This document shows, piece by piece, positions 24,139-35,003 of a stretch of DNA of 64,000 bases. Where the stretch lies: assembly GCA_023053685.1 (NCBI GenBank), contig JALIGW010000005.1, positions 22,267,501 to 22,331,500 on the forward strand, in the 5' to 3' direction. The stretch comes from Diadophis punctatus similis. Its lineage: Eukaryota > Chordata > Lepidosauria > Squamata > Dipsadidae. Position numbers and translations under genes: made by a program. Under the pieces are notes generated by a model, which searched no databases, was not told the DNA's origin, and saw only the letters and a list, made by a program, of their open reading frames with translations. Numbering within the stretch: the first letter of the stretch is position 1; every line of letters begins with the position of its first letter.

Positions 24139-24969
24139 ATTTACTGGATGGTAAAATTGAAAACCAAATAGAAATTTCAATAAATGAAAAACAGTCAACT
24201 AATATTTGTCCCAGGCTATGTTGTCAAAACAGCAGATTGAGAATCAAATGTAGATCACTGGAATATACAAGGTGATTTACAACATCACCTGCTGCAATTA
24301 TAGGGGAATTATACATAGGGGATCTCAGCATTTTAATTTGCAGAGGGAGATTTCTACTTGTTTTCAATGTCTAAACCAAACGCTATTACAGGCCTCCTGT
24401 GGGAAAATATCTGTGCTCCTGGTGTATGCATAGCCTCTTCCTATTCTGTAATTTCCCATGACAACTAATAAAAATCAGGAGTATAGTAGTCTTTCTGACA
24501 CTATAAAATGTGGCTTTAATTTGTCAAAGTGAACATTGATACCACCTCAAGAGGACAAGAAATCTATGTATTAATTTAATTCCTTCCTAACAATTTATTG
24601 TAATCCTTGTTATTTTGACAAAATGAACTTGGAACAAATCAGATGATTTCAAACAGAACCCAAAACAGCCCAATCAGGTAATGTCAAATTGCATATTAGG
24701 AGCTGTCTATAAACAATGACACTTAGAATTATTGTTGTACCTTGGGGGACAAAAAAAAATTATCTATCCACTTTTCTCCCTTCCTTGCATCAATTAAGCA
24801 TAAAGAATTGTTCCATTTTTAGAATAAATAAAATCAGTAATTAAAAGCCATTCCCCACTCTTGCAGAGAACACATGTTTATTATGTAAGAGCTGGTCTGG
24901 TCACGAAAGTTCAAAGGTAGCAGGGTGGGTCTTAAAGAGGAAGATGTATTCTTCAAGAAAAGGGCAAAA
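24139..24969. other. Gene-free DNA
   Basis: Nothing recognised. Confidence 0.5.
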
Positions 24970-25128
24970 TTTAAACTGGTGGACTTCTTGGAGGTCTCTG
25001 GGCTTGATTGTTTGCTTGTGGACATTTCATTACCCAGATCTGATGAGGTTACTTAGCTGGGTAATGAAACAACTGCAAGCAAGCAACCAAGCTCAAAAAG
25101 CACCAAGAATCCATATCCAACCCTGAAC
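24970..25128 (+). mobile_element. Penelope-like palindromic repeat with hammerhead-like core
   Basis: Arms of about 50 bases (24980-25037 and 25056-25115) are inverted copies; the near-perfect centre pairs TTTCATTACCCAG with CTGGGTAATGAAA. Inside the loop and right arm are CTGATGA (25040-25046), a 6-bp stem (25048-25053 with 25060-25065, including two G-U pairs) with a 6-nt loop, and GAAAC (25066-25070). That is the hammerhead ribozyme core apart from one extra base after CTGATGA. Hammerhead motifs are known from Penelope-like retroelements; the assignment is inference. Confidence 0.55.
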
Positions 25129-26182
25129 TATAGATGTTCTCTTCTATTAAAAATGGAAACTGAATTTTAAAATGAAAGCTGCAAGAGAAGTTTTAAGAGA
25201 GTGTAGCAGTCTACAGCTTTTGAAAAGGATGGGAAATTTTAAAAACATGGATAGGAACACAGAAAACAATGTAGAATAACAATATCATATGCTTGGCCAC
25301 TGCAAGAAACATGATGTTGAATTAGGGTGGGCCTTAACCTTATCCAGAAGGCCTATTATCATGATCTTATGTTGTATATAAACTAAGTGAAGGAAGGATG
25401 CCCATTTCAAACTTAATAGCTAATATCAAAAGAACCAAAAATAATGCACAGAAATTGGAGAAAAAACTTTTATGGAACAGATATGAAACTTTGGAAATAT
25501 TACAGAAGTCACCTGAACAACATAATAAGTTAGGTGCCTCACTTCTCAAAGGAGCAAGTAGAAGCAGCATTAAATGAGAAGAAGGAGAAACTGACAATTG
25601 AAAAAGGTACTTCTAGCTAATTATCCGTTTCCAGAAAATTGGCCTTTATTTTGTTTCTGGAACTACACAAATGCTTAAAAAAAAAAAACCCAACCCCCCA
25701 CAAACACATCCAAGCTATTACATTTACCTTTAATCAAATGCTATTGCCCACATGACAATAGTACAGCATATGCACTCATGCAAATAGAACATACATTTTA
25801 TTTTCACTATTAATATTTTATGTAAGACCATTCTTTTCTTAACTATAGGCCTAGGTATTATTGTGTATTATTCCTCCCGCCTTCAAATACAGTAGGTGTG
25901 TTATGGCCAATAGGAACCCCATGAGTAAATGTTAATCTCGGAGCAAGTGTCAAACATTGCAATGCTATTGGATTACAAAAGCATCTTAGAGTGAAACTTT
26001 AAGGCAATATGAGTCTGTCTGCCGGATATGGCCCATTTAACATTAAAGGAAGGTTTGCTTTCAGCAGCTGCCTCTTCATGCCATTGCAGTGCTAAGCATG
26101 ATCTAGGCTACCAAGGACAGGAGTGACTTAACTTAGCAACAGGGAGAATCACTTCTTCTAAAAGAACACTTGAGTTGACTAG
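25129..26182. other. Gene-free DNA
   Basis: Nothing recognised. Confidence 0.5.
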
Positions 26183-26190
26183 ATGTGAAC

Positions 26191-26571
26191 CAGGGGTGGG
26201 TTCCACTTACCTTCGCCACTGGTTTGCATCGTGAAATTTTGCGCACGTGTGCTCATGCAATTCTGCTTCCGCGCATGCTCAGTAGCTATAAACAGCCCGA
26301 AAAACAGCTGAGGAGCTGATCAGTTGTGCTTCGGGCAAAGGAATAAAGGTAAGTATAAACCCGGGGGCGGGCGGGAGGGCCCTTTTTCAAGCAGCAGCAG
26401 AGGAAAAAACTTCCAAACAGTAAAAAAAATTCAGAAAAAATTCCAACAAAAAGATGACGGCGCCCATGGACCAGCACCGACCGAACCGGATCCGTGATGC
26501 CATCGTGACATCACCAGCGGGTCACTACCAGTTCGGGCGATCCGGTCCGAACCGGGAGGAACCCACCCCTG
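26191..26571. mobile_element. hAT-like MITE (CAGGGGTGGGTTCC family), copy 1
   Basis: Inverted ends CAGGGGTGGGTTCC and GGAACCCACCCCTG; perfect 8-bp duplication ATGTGAAC at 26183-26190 and 26572-26579. The right part has GATGACGGCGCCCATGGACC and CATCGTGACATCACC, shared with 28874-29218. Confidence 0.9.
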
Positions 26572-26729
26572 ATGTGAACTAGTCAACTACTGAATCTGTA
26601 GGCAACCACTGAATACTAGGCTAAAATCACAAAGTCTACCTTGAATTGAACCTTACCTAACATATTACATTATTTTATTATGTGATTATTCTCTTTTACT
26701 AGTTTTATATATGAGGTTTTTATATTCCT

Positions 26730-26800
26730 CTAAGCCACCTTCAATCGCCATGTGCGAATAGGCGGCAATATAAATTTTCTAAAATAAATAAATAATAACT
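26730..26800 (+). repeat. LINE-like 3' end with AAATAAATAAAT tail
   Basis: AAGCCACCTTCAATCGCC and GGCGGCAATATAAATTTTC resemble CR1/L2-like termini. Confidence 0.45.
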
Positions 26801-26927
26801 CCAGTTTTCCAAAAGAATAAAAAAATGGTGGAAAGTGGTACTGATTAAAGTGATTCCTCCTAGCTTTGCAATAGATGGCAGCTGTTTTTGTAGTCAACTG
26901 GGCTGTACAAAGCATCCAAAGGAGTTA

Positions 26928-27325
26928 CAGGTAGTCCTCAACTTACAACAGTTCATTTAGTGACCGTTCAATGTTACAACGACATTGAAAAAAGTGATTT
27001 ATGACCATTTTCTACACTTATGACCATTGCAGCATCCCCATGCTCACGCGATTTATATTCAGATAGATGCTTGCCAACTGACTCATATTTATGACGGTTG
27101 CAGTGTCCTGGGGTCATGTGATCCCCTTTTGCGACCTTCCAACAAGCAAAATCAATGGAGAACCCAGATTCACTTAATAACCGTGTTACTAACTTAACAA
27201 CTGCAGCGCTTCACTTAACAAATGTGGCAAGAAAAGTCATAAAATGGGACAAAACTCACAATAAATTTCTCACTTAGCAACAGAAATGTTGGGCTCAATT
27301 GTGGTTGTACGTTGAGGAGTACCTG
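26928..27325 (+). mobile_element. Tigger/mariner-like MITE, copy 2
   Basis: Same ends and interior as 21504-21882, flanked by TA at 26926-26927 and 27326-27327. Confidence 0.85.
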
Positions 27326-27719
27326 TACTTTGCAATGCACTTCTACACAAACGAAGCATTTTTATTTCAATTGTTATAGTAGTCATTGTCTGCAAATCCA
27401 CTCTTGGTTTCTGTCTGAGAGGAAAATGAAATGGAATGGCTGTCCATATACAAAAATATAACTAAGTGCAGTTTTCAAAACAACTGTAGGAGTTTCTGCA
27501 AAAGATGTAAAAATATACTACATGTTTACTGGTGCTCAAGTGAGAAGGCATCAGTGTATACGAAAGATGTTTTATGTCTCAGTCTTAGACATTTCGTAAA
27601 AGGATGGCTGTATAAATTAGTTTTATATAAAAAATGAATGAGACACAGGAAAATTTCCTTTTCTTTTCTTTCAGGATTTTCTGAATCAGGAACGGACAAT
27701 CGAGGGTCCTTTAATATTA
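27326..27719. other. Gene-free DNA
   Basis: Nothing recognised. Confidence 0.5.
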
Positions 27720-28290
27720 CAGGTAGATGTCACTTAACAAGTGCCCTATTAGCTAATGTTTGACAGTGCTGAAAAATTAACTTTATGATTGGTTCTCACA
27801 TTTACAATTCTCATAGCATCCCTGCGGTCTTACGATCAACATTTGAGCACTATTAGTCTTCTCATCGTTCCTATCACCCATCTCTTCCCACTTATGACTG
27901 CATGACTGTAACTTTGTTGCTTGTATCCTTATGATTTATATTAATATTGATTGTTTCCTGATTGCTTATTTGTACCCTATGACTATCATTAAGTGTTGTA
28001 CCTTATGATTCTTGAATGTATCTTGTCTTTTTTTTATGTACACTGAGAGCATATACACCAAAGACAAATTCCTTGTGTGTCCAATCACACTTGGCCATTA
28101 AAGAATTCTATTCTATTTCCCAGCCAGCTTCCAACAAGCAAAGACAATGGTGAAACCAGCAGTAAAATTACAATCATGGTCACATTATGGCTTACATAAC
28201 AACTTGCTTAATGATTGAATGAAAAGTGACATTGTAGGTCCATCATGCTGACATGATGTTTCACTTAGTGATTGTGTAAGCAAGGAGTTC
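27720..28290 (+). mobile_element. Divergent Tigger-like MITE split by a LINE
   Basis: Left piece (27720-27841) begins ACAGGTAGATGTCACTTAAC and right piece (28126-28290) carries TTCCAACAAGCAAAGACAAT and CTTACATAACAACTTGCTTA. These match the order of motifs in the other Tigger-like copies. The CR1/Rex-like LINE at 27842-28125 lies between them. The termini are too decayed for an exact boundary. Confidence 0.6.
27842..28125 (+). mobile_element. CR1/Rex-like LINE 3' UTR inserted in a MITE
   Basis: Colinear with 22525-22838: CCTATCACCCATCTC, TTGATTGTTTCCTGATTGC, AAATTCCTTGTGTGTCCAAT and the AAAGAATTCTATTCTATT tail. It is 5'-truncated within the UTR, so it has no coding part. Confidence 0.85.
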
Positions 28291-28411
28291 TTGATTCCCA
28301 CTGTCCAACATTGATAATGGTCAAGGAAGAAGGCCGATGCAGTTGAATAATATTAAGAAGGTCATCCATATAGTCCACTCTAGCTTTCCATAAACATTTA
28401 GAAACATGATA

Positions 28412-28803
28412 CAGGTAGTCCTCAACTTACAACAGTTCATTTAGTGACCGTTCAAAGTTATAATGGCATTGAAAAAAGTGACTTAGGACCATTTTTCACA
28501 GTTACAACCTTTGCGGCATCCCCATGATCATGTGATCAAAATTCAGAGGCTTGGCAACTGGCTCATACTTATGACCATTGCAGGGTCCCTGGGTCATGTG
28601 ATCACCTTTTGCAACCTTCTGACAAGCAAAGTCAATTGGGAAGCCAGATTCACTTAACAACCAGGTTACTAACTTATCAATGATTCGCTTAATAGCTGTG
28701 GCAAGAAGTGTTGTAAAATGCGGCAAAATTCACTTAGCATAAATGTCTCACTTAACAACAGTATTTTGGGGCTCAATTGTGGTCGTAAGTCAAGGACTAC
28801 ATG
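28412..28803 (+). mobile_element. Tigger/mariner-like MITE, copy 3
   Basis: Same family as 21504-21882. The left TA is intact (28410-28411); the right end has decayed (CTACATGCA for CTACCTGTA). Confidence 0.82.
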
Positions 28804-28873
28804 CACAGTTGTCCCTTAAGCTGGTGTATTTCTGAGGTATTTGCCTCAGATGCTAGAGTCAATGCATGCAGGT

Positions 28874-29218
28874 CAGGGGTGGGTTCCAACTTACCTCGCT
28901 GCCGGTTCGCTTCCCTCCTGTGCTGCGTGGCCGCATCTCTTGGGTGCGCACGTGCTTTGGGCATGCATAGTACAACCCCCCCAAATAAAAAAACACCAAA
29001 AACAAAATGGTGATGCATGCGCAGTGCCGCAAACTTGGCTTCTGCGCATGCGCAGGAAATTTTTTTAAAAAAAAATTCAAAAAAAAATTCAAAAAAAAAG
29101 ATGGCGGCGCCCAGGGACCAACACCGACCGATCCGGTTCAGTGATATCATCGTGACATCACCAGCAGGTCGCTACCGGTTCTGGCAAACTGGTCTGAACC
29201 TGAAGGAACCCATCCCTG
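28874..29218. mobile_element. hAT-like MITE (CAGGGGTGGGTTCC family), copy 2
   Basis: Ends CAGGGGTGGGTTCC and GGAACCCATCCCTG; perfect 8-bp duplication ATGCAGGT at 28866-28873 and 29219-29226. It inserted 63 bases from the end of the Tigger-like copy. Confidence 0.9.
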
Positions 29219-29226
29219 ATGCAGGT

Positions 29227-30800
29227 GAATAACATTGGAGCACTGTTCATAATTCTCATCCAACAGTGTCAAAAGCTTGGCTTATTAGGAATTATGGCAT
29301 ATGGGAACCGAAGCCAGAATGACAAACAGACCTGAAGTGATATGAACTTGATTGCTCCTGATATGGGTTCATGATTCTATGATTGTTCTAACTGTGTTAA
29401 ACAATGTTTATGTGAAAACATTGATTATATAATTTTGATAACTGTTGATTTATTATAACATACGGTATGCATCCTATGTTATCCATTAAGCTGCTTAGAG
29501 TCCTTCATTTTGGGGAGGACACTAGAATACCAAGAACTGATCTCTCTTATGTTTTACCTGCCTGGGAAGGGGAAGGATGACTTGACCATAATGCAAGGGA
29601 TTTTCCGAAACAGCTTTACAACCAAACATGATCTAACATTTGTTGAATTCCAGCAGGTGCTGATTGCAAAGCAAACATTTCCAGGCTGGGTAATTTTAAT
29701 TTCAAATTGCCACTGTGAATCTGAAACCTTCAATTAAAGTATTAGATACACTCTTTCTTCAGGCTGTTTCCATCTCTCCAGCAATCCAAACCAATCTGCC
29801 CCAAGGCTCATCTTTGCAAAGACATTTCCCACCAACACTTCAAGGTAAGTCAGTCAAACAATCAGAGACACCTCAGCTCAGATGCAAGAGTTAATGCACG
29901 CCTTAGGCAGATGAAGGGCATTGAAGCATTCAAGAGTGCAAAGTAGCACGAAGGTGATAAATTACCATAAGTGAGACCCAATGCAAGTCAAAGTATCAGA
30001 ATAACCTTCTTGATTGTACATCGCCACTTCATCAGAATGTATCATTCCTGTTTTCAATTCGGGGAATTCGTTTCCTAAATTGGTTCACCGTCTTCCTTCA
30101 TTGTAAAGATATTGTATGGTAACTTTGCTTTACCTATAGAGAAAATGCCACCTCTTTTTAATTTTCAGCTCCTTTTTTTTTTAACGCTCTGGTCCCACAA
30201 ATGAATCTGAATCCTAGATAACTAGTTAGCTTTGGATCAATTGCCCCCTTTGGATATATTTGGAGGCTTGTGTTCAAGTGATGTGTGGTCTAATTCTGTG
30301 CACACCATAATGAAATAGAAACTCATAGGACGAGTTTAACAGCTGGGTCAGACAGCAAATTTTGTGCATTGAGAAAGCAAAGAAAACAATTTAATTTGCC
30401 TTTTCTATAACTAACATGGGTGGGTGGAAAGTGCTTGCAGGAATTTTTTCCCTTTGTTCTAGATATTTGCATTTTGGATGGACAAGGGAGCAGGGTACCA
30501 TTTGTTGTTGTGCCCCCTCCCCTGAAAAAAAATCTTGGAGGGGTACTACTCACTAACCAACCATAGGTCATATGGTATTCTTTTCCACTTAAAAAAGAAT
30601 GACTAAGGGCCAGGCCAGATTTATGCATATGTGCTTAATTTTTTGTTGGGCTTGTAGTGGTGAAGTAAACACTTTCTCCAAACCCACAGCTTTGAAATAT
30701 GACTTTCTGTACAGAAATGATGTAGTAAGCACATTGCTTGGCTTCTTACTGTATTTACTACAATTCTTCTTCCAGTCCCTGAAAGATTATGTGATTGTGA
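29227..30800. other. Gene-free DNA
   Basis: Nothing recognised; frames of 75-101 codons here show no domain. Confidence 0.5.
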
Positions 30801-30808
30801 CTGTAAAC

Positions 30809-31004
30809 CAATAGTCCCTCTAACGTTAGAAAACGGTGCGCGGCAATTGGAAACTGCTGCGTGCTGTTCTCTAGCCATGTGTGCGGGCGCGCAGTCGCGC
30901 AGCTTCTGATATTAGAAAACAGTGTGCGGCAGTTGGAAACTGCTGCGCGCCGTTCTCTCATTATGTGTGCGGCCGCGCGGCCACGCAGCTTAGAGGGAAC
31001 ATTG
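30809..31004. mobile_element. hAT-like MITE with internal 80-bp tandem duplication
   Basis: Ends CAATAGTCCCTCTAA and TTAGAGGGAACATTG; perfect 8-bp duplication CTGTAAAC at 30801-30808 and 31005-31012. The interior is two tandem copies of about 80 bp, each starting TTAGAAAAC and carrying GTGCGGCAGTTGGAAACTGC or a close variant. It is CpG-rich against an AT-rich background. Confidence 0.88.
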
Positions 31005-31113
31005 CTGTAAACATATGTTTGAAGTTTTCCAGGATGGTGAAGTAGTATTTTATCTTCACAGCAACTTGTAAAGTGGATTCAAAAAACCAGAAGAAAATGA
31101 CCTCCATAGATTA

Positions 31114-31346
31114 GGAGCCGTGGTGGCGTAGTGGTTAGAATGCAGTATTGCGGGCTAATTCTGCTGACTGCCAGGAGTTCGAACCTGACCGGCTCAAGGT
31201 TGACTGAGTCTTCCATCCTTCCGTGATCAATAAAATGAAGACGCAGATTGTTGGGGGTAACATGCTGAATCTGTAAACTGCTTAGAGAGGGCTGTTAAGC
31301 ACTGTGAAATGGTATATAAGTCTAAGTGCTATTGCTATTGCTGTTA
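31114..31346 (+). mobile_element. tRNA-derived squamate SINE, copy 2
   Basis: Starts GGAGCCGTGGTGGCGTAGTG; B box GAGTTCGAACCTGACC; ends AAGTGCTATTGCTATTGCTG. Same family as 11895-12151, with the CTATTG tail better kept. Confidence 0.88.
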
Positions 31347-31503
31347 ATCTGGAAAACAATATGAAAGTGCCTATAGAATCAACAGGAGTCAATCTTGACT
31401 CAAGGGACTTCTTCATTTTTATTGTCTAGTGCTTAGTGGGTCGGTATAATGATTCCACCATTCCAATTTTGAAGAGGAAATAGCAGCCCAATTCAATGTT
31501 TCA

Positions 31504-31506
<3 letters not shown>

Positions 31507-31559
<53 letters not shown>
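31507..31559. repeat. (TG)n microsatellite
   Basis: About 26 TG units. Confidence 0.95.
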
Positions 31560-32530
31560 ATAAACAAATATCCTCACTTCTACAACAGCATCCTGTTTGC
31601 TTTGTGATTGCCTCCTTGAGGCTACACAGCCAAAGACAGGCAAGCAAGCAGATCTGCAGCAGCCTATAGCTCCTTCCCCCACCTTTCCCCCTCTAAGAAA
31701 ATAAGGTCCTCTCCCTCCCCCTTCTTTCATCTCCCCCAAGAAAATGAGCACCTCATTCCCATGTAAGGAGTTTCCATCATATATAGCCAGATCAGGAGTC
31801 TGTGTTCTCTGGCTTGGCTGTTGCTGCATTGTCACTTTAATTTCTCACCAGAGCAGATGAAAACAAAGTGGGCTGCTGGGAATCCGTTAGGAAATATTTT
31901 ACTTAATTTACTTCCTTTGATTTCAGGAAAAATGTTTTCTCTCTTAGAACCTTTCCCCTGCAACTGTTAAAATTTTATTCACCCATCCCTGAGGCATCAC
32001 AAAACAAAACTGCTATAATATTGGTTGTACCCACTGCCAATCTCTCCCTGGCACCTGTTCTGAGTCACTGCTAAATGGAGTTGTCCTGATTTATCAAAGT
32101 TTATTTCCGTAGAGAAAATGTGATTGGCTCTTTCCTCTGGCTTCCCTGACAGCATCTCCCCAGCCAATGGGGAAAACATCCACCAATCAGGGCTTTCCAT
32201 AGGAATGGAAGGATTGATCTTCAGAAGTGCTTGAACTTCTCTCAGCTGGTATATTTGCCTCTCCTGTGTTAGGGAAAAAATTAATATATGAGAGAGCCCC
32301 AGGGCAGAAATAACCCCAGAGAGAGCAGGAGAGAGACCTTTTTATGATTGTGTAATTACTTAGGTCCCATAGAGAGGGGAGGCTGAAATTAGCTGCTGGA
32401 TCAGAGTTCTTCTTTATGGAGGAGGAGAGTGACTGAAACTGAGAAATAAGCCACAAAAGCAAGTTCAGTGTCATATTATCTGGATTCCACAATGAAGAAA
32501 AGCAACACCAAGTCTGAGAAAGAAGATATG
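31560..32530. other. Gene-free DNA with a CCAAT cluster
   Basis: No coding region recognised. See the three CCAAT boxes at 32123-32187. Confidence 0.5.
32123..32187. promoter_or_regulatory. Cluster of three CCAAT boxes
   Basis: GAGCCAATCAC (minus strand, 32120-32130), GCCAATGGG (32163-32171) and CACCAATCAGG (32181-32191) lie within 70 bp. Such spacing is typical of NF-Y-bound promoters, including LTR promoters. No TATA box, exon or CpG island was found beside it. Confidence 0.35.
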
Positions 32531-32538
32531 CTTTAGAA

Positions 32539-33058
32539 CAGGAGTGTTCAACCTTGGCAACTTGAAGACTTGTGGACTAAGTCAAAGATGATTAAGGGAC
32601 TGGAGGTTAAAACATATAAAGAATGGTTGCTGGAATTGGATATGTCTAATTTAATGAAAAGAAGGACTAGGGATGGCATGATATCAAGCTATTCTCCAAA
32701 GCACCTGAGGGCAGGACAAGAAGCAATGGGTGGAAACTAATCAAGAAGAGAAGCAACCTTGCTGTAAGGAGAAATCTCCTGACAGTTAGAACAATCAGTG
32801 GAACAACTTGCTTCCAGAAGTTGTAGGTGCTCCAATACTGGAGGTTTTAAGAAGAGATTGGAAAACCATTTGTCTGAAATGATATAGGGCTTCCTATCTG
32901 AGCAGGGGGTTGGACTAGAAGACCTCCAAGGTCCCCTTCCAACTTGTTATTCTGTATTATATGTTCGGACTTCAATTCCCAGAATTCCTCATACTGGCTG
33001 GAGAATTCTGGGAGTTGAAGTCCTCAAGTCTTAAAGTTGCCAAAGTTGGACACCCCTG
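32539..33058. mobile_element. Palindromic hAT-like MITE interrupted by CR1
   Basis: Left end CAGGAGTGTTCAACCTTGGC and right end GCCAAAGTTGGACACCCCTG are inverted repeats. Flanks are CTTTAGAA and CTTTTAGAA, an 8-bp duplication with one extra T. The right half is itself a palindrome around GAATTCCTC...GAGAATTC. A CR1 fragment splits the left arm at about 32578. Confidence 0.78.
32579..32962 (+). mobile_element. CR1 LINE 3' end
   Basis: Ends with GGGGTTGGACTAGAAGACCT, CCAAGGTCC and a TTATTCTGTATTAT tail, the standard CR1 terminus. The preceding 300 bases are a decayed ORF2 C-terminus. Confidence 0.85.
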
Positions 33059-33429
33059 CTTTTAGAATAAATGGGATCAGCACACACATATGTCGTTCAC
33101 ATTTCCAAATGCAGGAAAAGTCTGCTCTCATCTACCTGGTTGGTATCAAAGGAAGGTAGCATGGAAATAGATCGAGGTAATGGGACAAAATGGTAATGGG
33201 GCAAATACATTTAATGAATAAATAAATAAAAAACAAAAGAAACCCAGGAAACAACTAATGGATGAAGAAGGCTTGGAGAAAATTATGCAGAGACTGGCTA
33301 GTGACCAGAAGAGGCATGTTGTACCTTCCACCATTCCAAAAACACACCATATCATATCCACAATAGATCAGCTGCTCTTGGCTCAAAGTTAACGAATGAT
33401 AAATGATTTATTCCTTTGAAGTTGAGGCG

Positions 33430-33605
33430 GATTGTGCCATCTTAAGGAGGAAAGCACTACTTGAAATAGTTAGACAGTGTCATCAAAACAGTGGGCATGA
33501 GTTTGGGCAGATTCTGGGAGACAGTGGAGGACAGCGGGGCCTGTTATGCTGTGGTTCATGGGGGCCCGCAAAGAGTTGGACACAACTTAGGGACTGAACA
33601 ATAAC
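33430..33605 (+). mobile_element. RTE/Bov-B LINE 3' end
   Basis: The end carries GCAAAGAGTTGGACACAACT and GGGACTGAACAATAAC, which is the Bov-B terminus and the partner of the Sauria SINE end at 13500. Only the last 170 bases or so remain. Confidence 0.78.
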
Positions 33606-33732
33606 TACTACTTGAAAACAAGTTTATCTGATATCAGCTTCAGGCTGGGAATGAGTTGAGGATATGGTCATGTAGCCAAGGACAAGGACTGTGCCTCACA
33701 TGTCTTTATCAAATCCATAACAGGAGCAACTA
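33606..33732 (+). repeat. 127-bp repeat with inverted copy at 47087-47213
   Basis: The segment matches the reverse complement of 47087-47213 at all but about three or four positions. Both include TTTATCTGATATCAGCTTCA and GGACAAGGACTGTGCC. The family is unknown to me. Confidence 0.85.
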
Positions 33733-34005
33733 CTCTGTGACCCACTCAGAAAATACTCCTGGAACTTAAACCCAGTCCATTTCTCAGACCTGAATTTTGC
33801 ATCCTGGTAAGGGGTGGGGGAGGTATTTCTGGCTTCCTTTCTTAAGCTTGATTAGATTTCCTTTTAGATCCTTCCAGGATGTTTGCTAAGGAGCTGAGGG
33901 ATTGCTCAGGAAAAACACCCAAGCATATTGGATCTTCCTCTGTAACTTCCTTAGAAGAATCTGTCAATGAGAGAGCACAGCCTCATTGTTGCTGGAGTGT
34001 CCTTC
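33733..34005. other. Gene-free DNA
   Basis: Nothing recognised; may continue the repeat family of 33606. Confidence 0.4.
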
Positions 34006-34089
34006 TACATACATACATACATACATACATACATACATACATACATACATACATACACATACTGTACATACATACATACATACATACAT

Positions 34090-34142
<53 letters not shown>
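34006..34142. repeat. Compound (CATA)n(CA)n microsatellite
   Basis: CATA units to about 34088, interrupted by CACATACTGTA, then about 22 CA units. Confidence 0.95.
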
Positions 34143-34145
<3 letters not shown>

Positions 34146-34892
34146 TTCTACTGTGGCTGCCTCTCCTGAAGCAGTTTCTCAAGCTCCAACTTCTTAAGGT
34201 CTTTCTTAACTGGGAGATTGCATTCCAGACATGGTTAGCAAGATTCTTACTCAGTAACATGATAAAGCACTCCAAACTTCACTGGCAAGATAACTAAACT
34301 GAAAAAAGGAATCCCTTTGCCCTTTGACACCCCCCCCCAGGTGTACATTAGAGGACACAAGTGTTATTTTTTTAAAGGGGAAGGATGAAATGTGGAGATA
34401 AATGGACAGGTATGTCTCACCACACTCCCACTGAACTTCTATCTACTGTGACATTAGAGTAAAGTAGAATAGTTTCCATACTACATTCTGGTAGACCGAA
34501 GATTAGCTTTTGAATCCATTCAGGATTTCCTGTACTGATTTGGTTAACCTGCTTTTAGTTTTGCTACAGTCTTCCTTAAAGCTCTGCTTCTCTACCTTTG
34601 AAGTATTGGAGAAGAGATTTCTCTCCAGGCTTGTAAAACACTTGTTGAGATTTTGCAAAAAAAATCTCACATGAATAGGTCCTCAAAGAAAGTTCCCATT
34701 AAACAGTGAAAAGGCACCCATTTCTAAAAGCACTTTCTGCACTTTCATTTTGTTCACCTTTATTGGCTTAAAGTGAATGCTGGGAACAACAGTCAACAAG
34801 CAGGAAGGGTAGTTGCTTTTACAACAGCTTCTATGGTTTAAATTAAAAGCACTCTGCTTGAACTATCTTGAAACTTCACTAAAGTCTGTGTG
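34143..34892. other. Gene-free DNA
   Basis: Nothing recognised. Confidence 0.5.
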
Positions 34893-35003
34893 CTAAGACT
34901 TGTGGACTTCAACTCCCAGAGTTCCTCAGTCAGCTTTGCTGGCTGAGGAACACTGGGAGCTGAAGTCCACAAGTCTTAAAGTTGCCAAGTTTGGGGACCC
35001 CTG
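34893..35003. mobile_element. Palindromic hAT-like MITE, 5'-decayed
   Basis: A near-perfect hairpin pairs AAGACTTGTGGACTTCAACT with its complement at 34956-34978 around GTCAGCTTTGCTGGC. The right terminus is GTTTGGGGACCCCTG. Same family as 32539, 49362 and 61977. Confidence 0.75.

Noticed and set aside
34006..34142. CRISPR-like array
   Set aside because: A plain CATA/CA microsatellite without spacers; no array of repeat-spacer units exists in the window.
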